Shown: piece by piece, positions 12,343-24,600 of the stretch
Layout of the letters: each line of letters begins with the position of its first letter
Position numbering within the stretch: the first letter of the stretch is position 1
Source: Cannabis sativa
Taxonomy: Eukaryota; Streptophyta; Magnoliopsida; Rosales; Cannabaceae
Assembly: GCF_029168945.1 (NCBI RefSeq)
Contig: NC_083605.1
Location: 27,479,280-27,543,279, forward strand
Length of the DNA: 64,000 bases
Reading direction: 5' to 3'
Notes under the pieces: generated by a model
What the model saw: the letters and a program-made list of their open reading frames with translations, nothing else
What the model was told of the DNA's origin: nothing
Database searches by the model: none
Translations under genes and position numbers: made by a program

Positions 12343-12577
12343 TACTTTAAAGTGGTCAGCCTGACCTGAGTACTTTGTTTCTGAAACCTTCGCGTGTAGT
12401 CCGCCCAGAAGGCCATTCACTTAGAAGTGAATGTTCATTTAGTACTTTAAAATTGTTAACCCGACCTGAGTACTTTGTTTCTGAAGCCTTTGCGCGTAGT
12501 CCACCCAGAAGGCCATTCACTTAGGAGCGAATGTTTATTTAGTACTTTAAAATGGTCAACCCGACCTGAGTACTTTA
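12343..12577. repeat. 100-bp tandem repeat at the 3' end of Retand pol
   Basis: The string tactttaa opens three copies at 12343, 12443 and 12543. The first two are complete (sharing cccagaaggccattcactta) and the third is cut after about 35 bp. The third copy abuts the pol stop codon (12575-12577), so the repeat lies between the two converging genes. Confidence 0.85.
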
Positions 12578-13840
12578 TTGGTAGTATTTCCTTAAATGTT
12601 CTCCATTCCAGTACCGTAGTACTAGAATGAGTTGCATTTTTTCGTCATACTTACCTAATTTGTATGCTCCGGAGTCGAGAACTTCGACCACTTGATATGG
12701 TCCTTCCTAGTTAGGTCCTAGTACACTTGACGTGTTTTCTTTGGTGTTTAGGAATACCCTTCTCAGGACCATATCTCCCACGAAGAATTTCTGAGCTTTC
12801 ACTTGTTTGTTGAAATACCGAGCTACTTTTTGTTGATGAGCTTTCAACTTTAATTTTGCAGTTGCTCGTTTTTCTTCGATTTCATCAAGTGATTCTGCAA
12901 GGAGTATGTGATTGGTACCTTGATCGTACGTCAATCTTCTGTGGGAATGTGGTTCGAGTTCGACGGGCAGCATAGCTTCATAACCGTACCCCATTACAAA
13001 TGGTCTCTGACCGGTTGCTGTTTTTTCCATTGTACGATATGACCATAGAACTTCGGGGAGTTCTTCTGGCCAGTTTCCTTTAGCATCTTCGAGTTTCTTC
13101 TTTAGTGTGTCCTTCAAGGTTTTGTTGACTGCTTCAACTTGACTGTTTGCTTGAGGATGTGCCACTGCGGAGAAACTTTTGATGATACCATGGTTCGCAC
13201 AGAAATCAGTGAAAGATTGGCTGTCGAACTGTTTGCCATTGTTCGAGACTATTTTGTACAGTAGCCCGAACCGGCATTTGATGTGCTTCACTATAAAGTA
13301 TTGAACTTTCTTTGATGTAATGGTTGCAAGTGGTTCGGCTTCAGTCCACTTAGTAAAGTAGTCGACTGCTACCACTGCATACTGCACTCCGCCTTTACCT
13401 TTAGGTAACTACCCGATTAGGTCAATTCCCCAGATGGCAAAGGGCCACGGACTTTGCATCTGTGTCAGCTCGTTTGGCGGAGCTCTTGGTATCTTTGAAA
13501 ATCTCTGGCATTTGTCGCACTTCTTAACATAGGCTCTCGAATCTTCAATCATCGTTGGCCAGAAGTAGCCTTGCCTTAGAATTTTCTTGGATAAGCTCTG
13601 TCCCGCGGTGTGATTTCCACAGAATCCGTCGTTAACTTCAAATAGAAGCCGTGCAACTTCATCTTGTGTGACACATCTGAGTAATGGCATCGAGAATCCT
13701 CTTCTGTACATGACCCCTTCTACTATGATGTATCGTGCTACCTTCCTTCTCATTTTCCGAGCTTCATTTCGGTTATCTGGGAGTTCCTCAGAGTTGAGGT
13801 AGGCTGCTATTGGCATCATCCGGTTGGGGATGTGTCGATC
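12575..13840 (-). pseudogene. int: Integrase of the Retand-type element, broken
   Basis: The minus-strand text contains a zinc-binding segment (EVNDGFCGNH then KKCDKCQRF, so HHCC with the first His position now Asn), the catalytic core and a C-terminal part ending LRKYYQ at stop 12575. In the core, the first Asp is present (WGIDLIG), the second reads VSNNGKQF where SDNG is usual, so the catalytic Asp is Asn, and the Glu is kept (SQVEAVNK). In-frame stops fall at about 13406 and 12704. Integrase would insert cDNA into host DNA; this copy cannot be active. Confidence 0.85.
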
Positions 13841-13899
13841 ATTTTGATTTCTTCTGTGCCAGTTATGTTGGGCTCTTCAAGGAATTGGATAGGGACCAA

Positions 13900-14443
13900 G
13901 TTTGCCTTGTCACTTACATTGCTGCTTGCCAATCAAGCTAACACATCTACAGTTGTATTTTCTTCTCTTGGAATTTTTCTGAGACCGTAGCTTTTGAATT
14001 GTGGGAGCATGTTGTGTATTTTGCTCAGATATGCTATCATCTTTTCTCCCCGAGCCTTGTATTCGTCGGATACATGATTTACCACCAGCTGTGAATCACT
14101 GCAGATCTCAATGTGTTCGGCCTTCATTTCTTGGGCTAGCTTAAATCCAGCGATTAGAGCCTCGTATTTGGCTTCGTTGTTAGAGGCCTTGAATCCGAAC
14201 TTGACGCGGCGTGCGGTGTGTTGCCCCGGGCGTGACGAGGGCAATTCTCCCGCACCCGGATAGTTGATCTGTTGCTGACCCATCCACATGTAATTTCCAT
14301 GTGGATTTGTCTTCATTATTACTTGGTTGTGGTACTCGCTCGGGATTGCTTTCTGTGCCTTCTTTTTTGCCTGTGCATTCTACCACAAAGTCGGCCAAGG
14401 CTTGGCCCTTGATTGCTGTTTGGGGTCGGAAGTTGATTTCGTA
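13900..14443 (-). pseudogene. Second (archaeal-like) RNase H of the Retand-type element, broken
   Basis: After the first RNase H, the minus strand encodes LHVDGSAT, NNEAKYEALIAGFKLAQ, ICSDSQLVVNH and a closing PREENTTVDVLA. This is the Asp, Glu, Asp pattern of an RNase HI-like fold, with the usual final ADALA-type Asp seen here as VDVLA. The segment is split over two frames around 14310-14190, so at least one frameshift is present, and a stop separates it from RT at about 14441. A duplicated RNase H domain is a Tat-lineage trait. Confidence 0.8.
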
Positions 14444-15900
14444 CTAATCCAATTCTAACGCCCACTTGAGTAACCATCCAGAGGCATCTGGCTTTTGCAT
14501 TATTTGTCGTAGTGGTTGGTCGGTGTATACCCGAACAGGATGATCTTGGAAATAAGGCCTTAGCTTTCTTGTTGCTAGAATAAGGCAGTAGGCGAGCTTT
14601 TCTATCAACGGATATCGGCCCTCGGCCTTGATGAGTCTTTTACTAATGCAATCGATTGGGTGATGTACGTTGTTCTCTTCTCTGATCATCATGGCACTCA
14701 CGGCATGCTCCGTGACAGCTAGGTATATCCCCAGCTCCTCCCCGTCCAGAGGTTTAGAAAGTACGGGAGGTTTTGCAAGTTGCGCCTTTAAATCTTGAAA
14801 AGCTCTTTCACATTCTTCTGTCCACTCAAACTTTTTGTTTCCTCTCAGGATGTTGAAGAATGGAACACATTTGTCCTTTGATTTTGACACGAATCTGCTA
14901 AGTGCGGAGATTCGACCAGTTAGGCTTTGCACCTCTTTGGTTTTTGTTGGTGACTTCATATCAAGGAGGGCTTGGATTTTTTCTGCATTGGCTTCAATTC
15001 CTCGGGCATTGACGATGAAGCCTAGAAACTTTCCCGAGCTGACTCCAAGGGAGCACTTTGAGGGATTTAGTTTCATGTTGTATTTCCTGAGGACTTTGAA
15101 ACATTCGTCCAGGTCGTCTATGTGCCCCCAGCCTTTCTGGATTTGACGAGCATGTCATCCACATACACTTCCATATTTTGCCCGATCTGATCTTTAAACA
15201 TCATGTTTACCAATCTTCGGTACATAGCTCCAGCATTTTTTAGACCAAACGGCATGACTTTGTAGTAGTAGAGACCCATATATGTTCGGAAACTTGTATG
15301 TTCTTGGTCTGGCGGATGCATTTTGATTTGATTGTAGCCTGAATAAGCATCCATGAAGCTTAAAATTTCGTGCCCGGCTGTTGCATCGACGAGCTGATCG
15401 ATTCTTGGAAGTGGAAAACAGTCTTTAGGGCATGCTTTGTTGAGGTCTGTGAAATCAATACAGACTCCCCATTTCTTGTTCGGCTTGGGCACGAATATGG
15501 GGTTCGCGATCCAAGCCGGGTAGAAAGCTTCAATTATGAAGTTGTTGTTGCACAGCTTTTCAACTTCATCTTTCAGGGCTACTGCTCGTTCTTTATCCAG
15601 CAATTTTTGTTTTTGCTGAACTGGACGGATGTTAGGATCGATATTCAGGACGTGTGAAATAATAGAAGGGTCAATTCCGACCATATCCGCATGTGACCAG
15701 GCAAAAACATCTATTTTTGCTCTCAGAAATTTTATCAACTCTGATTTTACTTCGAGCAACAAACCCTTTCTAATTTTTAGCTTTCTTGCCGGGATAGATG
15801 GATCGATCTCGATCTCTTCTAATTCTTCCACAGGTCCAACATTGCTGCTTGGGTCGCCAAGTCGAGGATCCACATCTTCATCCTCGCCTTGGGAAGTTTC
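14444..15900 (-). pseudogene. pol: Reverse transcriptase and first RNase H of the Retand-type element, broken
   Basis: The RT fingers and palm read FVPKPNKKWGVCIDFTDLN, FMDAYSGYNQIKM, MPFGLKNAGAMYRRLV and the catalytic YVDDMLVKS (about 15160). A frame change at about 15118-15080 leads to the thumb (FLGFIVNARGIEAN), connection and first RNase H (YLAVTEHAVSAMM, VYTDQPL). The RNase H lacks the usual catalytic-Asp opening, a common state of the first RNase H in dual-RNase H elements. The product would copy element RNA into DNA. The frameshift and a TAG near 14441 disable it. Confidence 0.85.
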
Positions 15901-18310
15901 CTACTTGGGAATGCTTTTTCCCTTGTCTGGGCTCTGCAAGGGAAAAAGCATTCTTTTCATAGCCTTGGCCACTGCAAGGTTGTAACATTCCCGAGCAGAT
16001 TGCTCGTTCCTTCTAAGACACCCTACCCCAGTCTTTGTTGGGAACTTCAAGCACGAGTGAAATATTGATGTGACAGCTTTTAAGTCATATAGGGCTGGTC
16101 GGCCAAGCATTACGTTAAAGGCTTAAGGAACATCCAATATTAGAAACTGTGCCATGATAGTTATGCTCGTCGGAGCTTGTCCAACAGTGAGGGGTAGCCG
16201 GATTTGTCCTAGAGGTGCAACTCCTTGACCGAAGAAACCATAGACAGGCTGGAGGCATGGAGTTAGATCCTTGAGTTGGAGCCCCATCTCTTCGTAAGCA
16301 CTCTTGAACAAAATGTTTGAAGAAGCTCCATTATCGATAATGGTTCTATCCACCATTTTGTTTGCTATCTGGACTTCCACGACCAGCGGGTCGTTGTGCA
16401 GAAATCTAATTTTGACAGCATCTTCATCGTTGAATGTTATGGTTGGCTCTCCTACTCGTGGAACTTTGGGCTTCCTTTCTTCCACGGCCAGGATGACTTC
16501 TTCTTGCTCGTGCTGAGCTGTCCGGGTATACCTCTCCCGAGCTTTGCCCGAATCTCCAGCGATGTGCAAACCTCCAATAATGACTTGTAAGTGTCCATCT
16601 ACGGGTGGAGGTAGCAGATCCTGGTTAATTTGACCTTGGTTGGTCTTGACATACTTCTGCAGGTGCGGATTGTTTTTCTTTATTAGAAATTCAATTTCTT
16701 GGTTCAGATTATAGCATTCGTTGGTGTTGTGGCCGTAGTCTCCGTGGAACCGACAAAATTTCGTTATGTCCCTTTTATTGGTATCTTTCTTCATGGGCCC
16801 GGGCTTCTTGTACGGAATTAACGACTGAGTTGCGATATATACACTCTCTATATCTTCAGTTAGAATAGTGAATGCAGTATGTTTGGCATGATCGCGGGGA
16901 GTCTGTCCGAATTTATCAGTGAACTTTCCTTTCTTCCAGTTTCCTTGCTTGTGGTTGTTGCTTGAACGCTTGCCACTTGAATTGTTGGAATAGCTGGGAA
17001 GTTGGGTGGATGTTCCAGTGGAAGGAGCCTTCACTTCGCCCGGCTTTTGCTCACCTTCTGCTCGTTGAATAGCTTCTTCGAGCTTGATGAAGCCTTCTGC
17101 TCGGTCAAGGAAATCACTCATTGAGTCTACCGGCCCGTTCTTCATTATATCCTTCCAAAGTTCACCAAGGACTTCAATGCCCCCCAGTATCGTGGATAAC
17201 TTTCCATCCTCGGTTACCCGCGAAACTTTGGTCGCTTCCGTCATGAATCTACTGATGTATGCTCGGAGTGGCTCACCTTGTCGTTGCTTTACTTCGACCA
17301 AATCTTCCAAATGCAATGGGAGCTGACGCGAGGAAGAGAATTGTGCATGGAATTCAATAGAAAAGGTTTTCCATGAACTAAACTTTCCAGGAACCAATTT
17401 GAAATACCATTGTTGTGCAGCTTCCGACAGAGTGGCGGGGAAGATTCTGCAGCATACATCCCCCCGTGCTCCTTGTAAATCCATTTGCATCTCAAAGTAC
17501 TTGAGATGGGAAAGAGGATCTTCTCTCCCAGTATACATCTTCCACGTTGGCATTTTGAACTTGTGAGGCAGTGGCAGGGATTGATCTCTGGTGAGAAGGG
17601 AGTTCCGCGAGCTCGGTCTAACTCAAGGTCATTGTTACGCTGTCCAGCCATGCCGTGAAACATATTTTTCAATTCGTCAAGCTAGGCCTGTACGGCTGGG
17701 CTGACTTGCTCGGCATTCTGGTTGACTTGGATTACGTCAGCGTCTTTTTGAGCGGGGGTTTGAGTATGGGCTCTAGTCTGCACGATCGTTGTAGTATTCT
17801 GCTCGTCTGTTCCCCTTCTTCTGTTTAGATCGTTCCTTAGGTCATGGGTTGTTCCCAACCTATCGAACACAGAAGAGCCTGGTTTCCTTGGCAATTGATT
17901 CGCTTGGTTGACAGGGGGAATAACGCCATTATTCTGGTTGGAACCGTCAGGTATGGCTCCTCCTGATGAATTACCAGACAAGGTCTACCCACCTACCTCT
18001 TGGCCCACGAGCGGAACTCGCAACTGGGGAATGGGAGGCTGACCATTAGTTGTCTGGGAAGTATTCATCGTCGGGTCATCTTCCGTTTCTCCCAGGGGAA
18101 TGATGTTCGGCGTTTGCTGACCTACAGTTTGGTAGGCTCTTTGTATCAGCATGATAGCTTACCGACCACGATCTTCGATCTCTACATAATGAGCCGTTGA
18201 TGCCTCCATCTCTTTGTCTCTCCATTCAGCGAACATACGGCTTTGTTTGTCAAATGCGAGATTTACTACAGCTCGCAGTTCATCCTGATCATGATGTAGG
18301 GTGTTGCTAT
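15901..18310 (-). pseudogene. gag: Gag C-terminal part and protease of the Retand-type element, broken
   Basis: The longest open stretch (17553-16123, 476 codons) holds the retrotransposon gag core (EAAQQWYFKLVPGKFSSWKT), a basic linker, a zinc knuckle CRFHGDYGHNTNEC at residues 267-280, and an aspartic protease with VDRTIIDNGASSNILF at residues 401-416. The active site is DNGA where DTG or DSG is usual. Upstream, 17982-17682 encodes the Asn/Pro-rich N-terminal part, separated from the core by a TAG (CAG to TAG) and a frame change near 17560. Downstream, 16110-15901 links to RT (MLGRPALYDLKA, ARECY). Copia-like copy 2 interrupts the gene at 18311; its 5' part resumes at 31268. Confidence 0.85.
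18306..18310. repeat. Target site duplication, left copy (Copia-like copy 2)
   Basis: GCTAT before the left LTR corresponds to TCTAT (31268-31272) after the right LTR, matching four of five bases. One change since insertion explains the difference. Confidence 0.6.
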
Positions 18311-20181
18311 TGTTGGAATTTATTTTACCAAGATCTTAGATCTACTCACAAGTATGTTGTTTAACATCCTAAATATGAACTTCTAAAATGATAATAAACA
18401 AATATAAAGTTTAGGAAACCTTATATTGGTTGTAGCGGAATAATATGTCTCCTTCCACTCAGATCTCTAACCCTTGTATCCTTTCTGTCGCGGAGTATCA
18501 CCAAGATCTGAGTCCGAATGTCCTTCTCTTCAATTTGGATTCTTCACGATCTTCTAGACTATGATTGAGGTACCACTTGATGTGTGTGGGCACAACTCTA
18601 TCACTCAAGGTATTCGAAATTAGAGGAAGAAGAGAGAGAGGGGGTCGGCTATAGAAGGATAGTGAGTGGCTCAAATTTCTGAAGGCAATCTCTTGAATCA
18701 CTTAGAAATTCTTATTTTGGTTTGAGCCATCACTATCTATTTCTAGGTAACCACTAGGTTTAGGTTAGTAATTATTTGGCATTAAAATAATGAAAATATT
18801 AATTGGAAAAAACCTATCCAAGTGGTCGGCCATGGTGTTAATGGGCCCCACTTGGAATTTTGCAATTTTAACAATTTTCATTTCTATTTTCTCAAAAACG
18901 CCAACTTTTCAATTCTAATCATTTAAATGCCAAAACTAATTATTTAATAACTAAAATAAATTATTAAAAAATATTGTCATTTAACATAATTATTAATTAG
19001 ACATATAGAGTCTCTTAATTAATAAATAAAACCTAGAATCTCTTTTCTTTACAATTTCTCCCTTGCTTAGTGAAAATTCACAAACTAGACATGGTCTAGT
19101 TCTAAAATTATAATTGATTAATCATAATCAATTATCAGAGTCTTACAAGCAGTATGGTCTCAACTAGAATGGGGACCATGGACGTATATTACTGAGCTTC
19201 CAATAAGTTGAACTGAATTTATCAAGTAAATTCCCTAACCTATTAATTCCTTGTTGAATCCACTTTTAGAACTTGAAATCGCACTCTCAGTTATATAGAA
19301 CGCTCTATATGTTCCACCATATAGATACGCTATCACATTTAACCATCGTTATAATCTTAATTTGATCAAAGATCCTCTATATAGATGATTTACACCGAGT
19401 AGGGATAAATTTACCGTTTCACCCATCAATGTATTTGGCTCCTTAAAACACTTAGCTACCTGTAAATGATGTTTTAGTGAACTAAAATATAATCACCGAA
19501 ACAAGAGCTCATCCATTTACTTCTATTTAACTAAGCTCAAAGGAAATCATCACTTGACTTCTAAACACCTATAGAAGCTATAGATTCCATATTTATGTTT
19601 AGCGCTCCCACTCAATCATACTATCATGTTCCCAAAATATACGTATCACCCTGACCCAAAAGTAGGCTTAACTAATAAATCAAAGAACATGAATAGCACT
19701 CTTGAGATTGAGCATAAGCATATCAAGATTTAGAGCTTTTGATCTAAGATCAACTAGTGATATTGACTTGGAAAGATACAACTGTAAGTATTATAATATC
19801 TTAACTAAGATCAATATCGGTCCAGTCCAATGTATACTCCATATATTCGAAACTTGTATACTTTCCAATGTTCTGGAAAGAACATAACACTTATGCAAAG
19901 TGTAAGTATACTTCATCGCTGATTATCACATCAGTGTAAATCCAAAACACTGATGAAATAGGGACTTAGTCTTTTGAATCATATAATCACAATCACATTC
20001 CACTGTGTTGACATCACTGTAATTGTGAATGAATATATGTTCTGGACTTAACAGATTTTGTGCATGTATTAAACCATAAGCATGAAAACTACATTTTAAC
20101 ATAAATCACTTCTAATTCTCTTATTGATAACAAATGAGATTACATTGTAATGGATTTTATTTAGGGCGTAAAATCCCAACA
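18311..20181 (-). repeat. 3' LTR of Copia-like copy 2
   Basis: This 1871-bp LTR runs from TGTTGGAATTTATTTTACC to AAAATCCCAACA. It matches 29412-31267 along its length with a few percent difference by eye. The reverse polypurine tract aactcccacttgcac follows at 20182. Confidence 0.9.
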
Positions 20182-20633
20182 AACTCCCACTTGCACTAAC
20201 ATAAAACAAGTTGTGCATTCCAATCAATCTGTTGTCTTGATCTTCAGATCAAGTGTAGTATATTTGACTCAACCCAAATTTCTAGAACCAATTTCGTAAA
20301 ACATTATGCAACAACCTTTACTATATGCTTTACTCATCAAGGGATACTGAAATCCTTACTGCTTATTAAGTACATATGAATAAACAGAAGACATATCTCT
20401 CATACTTTAAACATTGAAAGAGAGATAATACAGTGTAGAATTTTCTTCAGTTGAATAACTTTCTGGTAATTTCGAACTTACAAAGTTATATATCTTCACT
20501 GATGGAGCTTGAATTATTATAGATGGGTTTTTACATTCTTCTAGAACAACTCCTCCACCCCAAGAGTAACCACCATCTCGAATTCTTAATGAGTTGGTGT
20601 AGATATAAGGATTACTAATATATAGTTCCTACT
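20182..20633 (-). repeat. Short duplicated 3' internal segment of copy 2
   Basis: It begins with the PPT (aactcccacttgcac) and runs through blocks that recur at 21584-22010 in the same element, such as catcaagggatactgaaat and cagtgtaga. It stops abruptly near gttcct, where partial LTR sequence begins. It carries no readable gene. Confidence 0.75.
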
Positions 20634-21583
20634 TATTAATTCTTCGTTGAATCCACTCTTAGAACTTAGAATTGCACTCTCAGACTTATATAGAGCATAT
20701 TATATGTTCCACGATATAGATATGCTATCTCATTTAACCATTGTTATAATCTTATTGTGATCAAAGATCCTCTATATAGACGATTTACATCGAGATGGGA
20801 TAATTTTACCGTTCTCAGCCCTTAATGTATTTTGCCCCTTAAAACACATAGCCACCTGTAAATGGTGTTTAGTGATCTAAGGATTAGTCACTTAAACAAG
20901 AGTCATCCATTTACTTCTATTTGCTAAGCTCGAAGGGAATCATCACTTGACTTCTATACACCAGTAGAAGCTATAGATTCCATATTTATGTTCAGCACTC
21001 CCACTCAATCATACTATCATGCTCCCAAAATATACGTATCACCCTGACCCAAAAGTAGGCTTAACTAATAAATCAAAGAACATGAATAGTACTCCTGAGT
21101 TGAGCCTAAGCATATCAGGATTTAGATTCTTTTAATCTTAAGATCAACTACTGATATTGGCTTGGAAAGATACAACGGTAAGTTTGTATATCTTAACTAA
21201 GTTGCAATATCGGTCCAGTCCAATGTATACTCCATACATTCGAAACTAGTATACTTTACTACTATCCTGGAAAGAACATAACACTTTCTCCAAGTGTAAG
21301 TACACATCATCGCTGATTATCACATTAGTGTAAATCCAAAACACTAATGAAACAGGGACTTAGTCTTTTGATTCATATGATCACAATCACATTCCACTGT
21401 GTTGACAATACTGTAATTGTGAATAAACATATGATCTGGATTTAACTGATTCTGTGTGTAAATGTAATAAACATATTAAACCATTAGCATGTAAAATTCA
21501 TACAAACATAAATCACTTCAAATTTCTTATATTGATAACTAATCAGATTGTAAAGAGTTTTATATAGAGCATAAAACCCAACA
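20634..21583 (-). repeat. Extra partial LTR inside Copia-like copy 2
   Basis: The 950 bp reproduce the right-hand half of the LTR, from ttaattcttcgttgaatccac to ataaaacccaaca, and are again followed by aactcccacttgcac. Element copy 2 therefore has two LTR/PPT junctions at its 3' end. Sequence differences from 18311-20181 show this is not a recent exact copy. Confidence 0.8.
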
Positions 21584-23211
21584 AACTCCCACTTGCACTA
21601 ATATAAAACAAAGTATGCAAATAGGTCAATCTGATGTCTTGATCTTCAGATCAAATGTAGTATATTTGAATCCACCCAAACTTCTGGAAACTAGTTCATA
21701 AATACACTTATGAAACATCCTTTACTATATGCTTTACTCATCAAGGGATACTGAAATCTTTACTGTTTAAAAGTACATCTGAATAAACAGAAGACATATC
21801 TCCCATATTTTAAAATATGTAATTGAGATAATACAGTGTAGACTTTTCTTCAGTAATATAACTTTATGGTATTTTGGAATTTATAAAGTTATAAGTCTTC
21901 TCTGGTAGAGCTTGAATTATTATAGAATAACTCCTCCACCCCCAAAGTAAGCACCATCTCAAGAATTTCGAATGAGTTGGTGAGATACAAGGATAACTGA
22001 TACACGGTTCCTTAATATCTAACATATAGATCACTTTCATAAATCTTTCTTGAATATCTTCTAATGTTCCTTATTTGATTACATCTTAGATAGCTCCCAC
22101 TCAATAGCAGATGTCTGGTTAAATAATGCTTTTAACCTCTTTATTGTTTGGAGAGTTATCTAGTTGTGACTTTTGTATTAGTCTGAAACTTAAAGTTAAG
22201 ATTAAGTCATCAACATAGCAGACTAGTATTTGAAGTGAAAAATACATGCCAGAGATTAAGTAATCAAAATTAAGATACCATAAAATTTTATGAGGATTAA
22301 GAATTCTTGGTTCAAGTCATTCGAATAGACTGAACTAGAGTTCTTTATCTTATTCTCATAATTCTGATAAGTTATACCTATCCATGTGAATGGTTAGATT
22401 TTCTTTTCAGTAGTGTTCTTAAGTACCTATCACAAATATCAACTTAATGAAGATGGGTATAGAATTTTAAAATTCTCCCACTCAATTAAGGTAGTGTGAA
22501 ACTTTATCAAAGAACTTTTATAGGTATCAAACTTTTACTACAACAGTAAAACTATATTGGAACATACAATCAAGATCAAGGATTTATATTGATAATAGCT
22601 AAGTCATTATATTACTACCATGTTTAAAGAAAATATGTGTTACATAGGGTATTGTGGAATAGACTCCATCCCTAAGTATATACATATAGGGTATTGTGGA
22701 TAAACTCCACCCCTAAGTATATAGAGATTATGATCCACCCCTAAAGGTTGTAAAGATCATGATTCTCCAAGTGTGATAGAGTTTATGTGGAGTTGAATAC
22801 TATCCAGAGTTCACTAGATATAAAAGATCATTGAACTGCATAGTTTTCTCCACCCCTATCAGATCAAAAGATCCTTTTATTAAACAAATTCTTAATAATT
22901 GTATTAGAATTAACAATTATTAACAAACATAGAATTAGTTTCTAGTGTTTATTTAATATAACTCTATGAAGAGTTGTAAATATTATAGAATTTTCATCAA
23001 TAATAAAAACACTTACACATACAAACATATAAATATAATGTGGTAATTTTTGATTAAGATAAAGTAAATGAATCTTAATCTCATAAATTGCAATTGGTTT
23101 GAATTCGAAAAAAAATAGAAACTTTATTAATAAAAAAAATATTGCAACAATATGAGAAAAACAGGGATAAAATTCCCTGGCTAAAATTCGAAATCCAAAT
23201 TGTCTTTAAAC
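21584..23211 (-). other. 3' internal region of Copia-like copy 2, non-coding
   Basis: It lies between gag and the inner PPT and matches 45842-47450 in copy 3. Repeated ccacccctaa-type blocks occur at about 22660-22740. I could not recognise any pol motif on either strand. Confidence 0.6.
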
Positions 23212-23395
23212 TAAAACAATTAATTCAAAAATAGATAGAAGAGCTTCATCTTCATCTGGACGATTTCACCCTTGGTCTAGCTTTCCGATGCAACTCATCT
23301 GAGTTCAAGTAGCTTGGCCTATAAGAAGAAGAAAACAAATAAACAAAGTTAGTCCAGAATCATAAATCCAATTGGATAATAATTCACTAAAACTC

Positions 23396-24265
23396 TTAAA
23401 GTTTATAAATAGAAGTACCTTGTTTCTTTGCAAGAAGTTTAGGACACTGGGGTTTCCAATGACCTTTCTCATTCCAGTAGAAACACTTTCCTTTAAGTGT
23501 AGCATCACCAGAAGCTGCAGCCTTTTTGTTTTTCATGACTTTTGCACGCTTCTTAGTGTTCTTCCACTTCTTCTTTGATTTGGGTTTTGAAGCAGATGCA
23601 ATATTTGCTTCAGGTTTTACCGTCCCATTACCATTCCCAGAATTTTGAGGCTTACTCCCTTTCTTCTTGGATCTTCCAATCAAATTTTCATAAGTCTTAA
23701 GGTCATTGACTAATTCATGAAAGTCTATGTCCTTCTTATTCATGACATAATTTGATGTGTATGGTAGAAATGTTGGAGTCAGACTATTCAAGATAAGACT
23801 TACTTGAGTAGTATGATCCATTTCAGCACCATGATCCTGGGCTTCTTGGAAATAACTTACCATGAGGAGAACATGGTCACGCACGTTTTGATGGGGTTCC
23901 ATCCGTGCATTGATGTACTTCTTAGTCGCGTCAAAGTGAGACTTAAGTGATGCCCTACCGAATAGCTCATTTAACTTCGTCATTACTTCAGCAGCCTTTT
24001 CAGTTTTAGAAAACCGAGTTTTGAGGGTGTCAACCATGCTGGAAAGCATAAAGTATAGAGCTTTGTCATTTGCTTTCTGCCAACGCTCATACTTTTCTTT
24101 CACAGCTTTGGATGCATTATCCCTGGGCACTTTAGGTGACGGCTTAGTTAAAACAAACAAGGCACTTTCTCCTATGAGAGCAATATTAATGTTCTCATTC
24201 CATTTAGGAAAGTTAGACCCATTTAGCTTATTTTCAGTCAACAGTGATAACATGGAATTCATCAT
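23396..24265 (-). CDS. gag: Copia-type Gag, copy A of the tandem pair
   Basis: The frame has 289 codons, from MMNSMLSLLTENKLNGSNF to the stop at 23396. It shows a Copia gag-polypeptide (UBN2-type) region, with NGSNFPKWNENINIALIGE near the N-terminus and a helical core (NVRDHVLLMVSYFQEAQ, VSLILNSLTP). A Lys-rich linker and one zinc knuckle, CFYWNEKGHWKPQC (about residues 262-275), follow. The knuckle's second Cys is Trp, so metal binding should be lost. Otherwise this is the only uninterrupted gag in the window. Gag would form the particle and bind RNA. Because no pol follows, enzymes would have to come from another element. Confidence 0.8.
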   Translation of the reverse strand: MMNSMLSLLTENKLNGSNFPKWNENINIALIGESALFVLTKPSPKVPRDNASKAVKEKYERWQKANDKALYFMLSSMVDTLKTRFSKTEKAAEVMTKLNELFGRASLKSHFDATKKYINARMEPHQNVRDHVLLMVSYFQEAQDHGAEMDHTTQVSLILNSLTPTFLPYTSNYVMNKKDIDFHELVNDLKTYENLIGRSKKKGSKPQNSGNGNGTVKPEANIASASKPKSKKKWKNTKKRAKVMKNKKAAASGDATLKGKCFYWNEKGHWKPQCPKLLAKKQGTSIYKL

Positions 24266-24430
24266 GATTATACAGGATACTACAAAATAATAGAAATCAA
24301 CAAATAGAAATCAATAATGGTTTAACACAAAATCAATTCAGAAATTATAAGCACATAGCAAATATGAATGATAAGAGAAAATACTTAAAAAAAATTCAAT
24401 CTTAAATAATTTCCAAGGTTTTTCAACAAA

Positions 24431-24600
24431 CTGATATCAGTGTCCCGTTTAGGCGAGAGTCAAAGCTATCATCTATTGAATAGAGTTGTCAGCTCATCTA
24501 AAATGTTAAACATTCTAGCAACCTTTTGTTCGATCAAGATTGGAATCTAGCGTTGTCTCGTTTAGGCGAGAGTCAAGGCTATTCTATCTTATGAGCTTCT
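24431..24600 (-). promoter_or_regulatory. Leader motifs upstream of gag copy A
   Basis: A 10-bp palindrome ctgatatcag (24431-24440) is followed by two boxes with gtttaggcgagagtcaa (about 24447 and 24568). The same arrangement precedes gag copy B (25860-26000) and the gag of copy 3 (48608-48750), always on the 5' side of gag. Conservation outside coding sequence suggests a role in RNA packaging or dimerisation; this is inference. Confidence 0.5.

Noticed and set aside
20182..23211. Possible decayed Copia pol between gag and 3' LTR
   Set aside because: The region is too short and no RT, RNase H or integrase motif can be read in any frame; one stretch with a Gly-rich reading (near 20500-20580) has stops and no family match.
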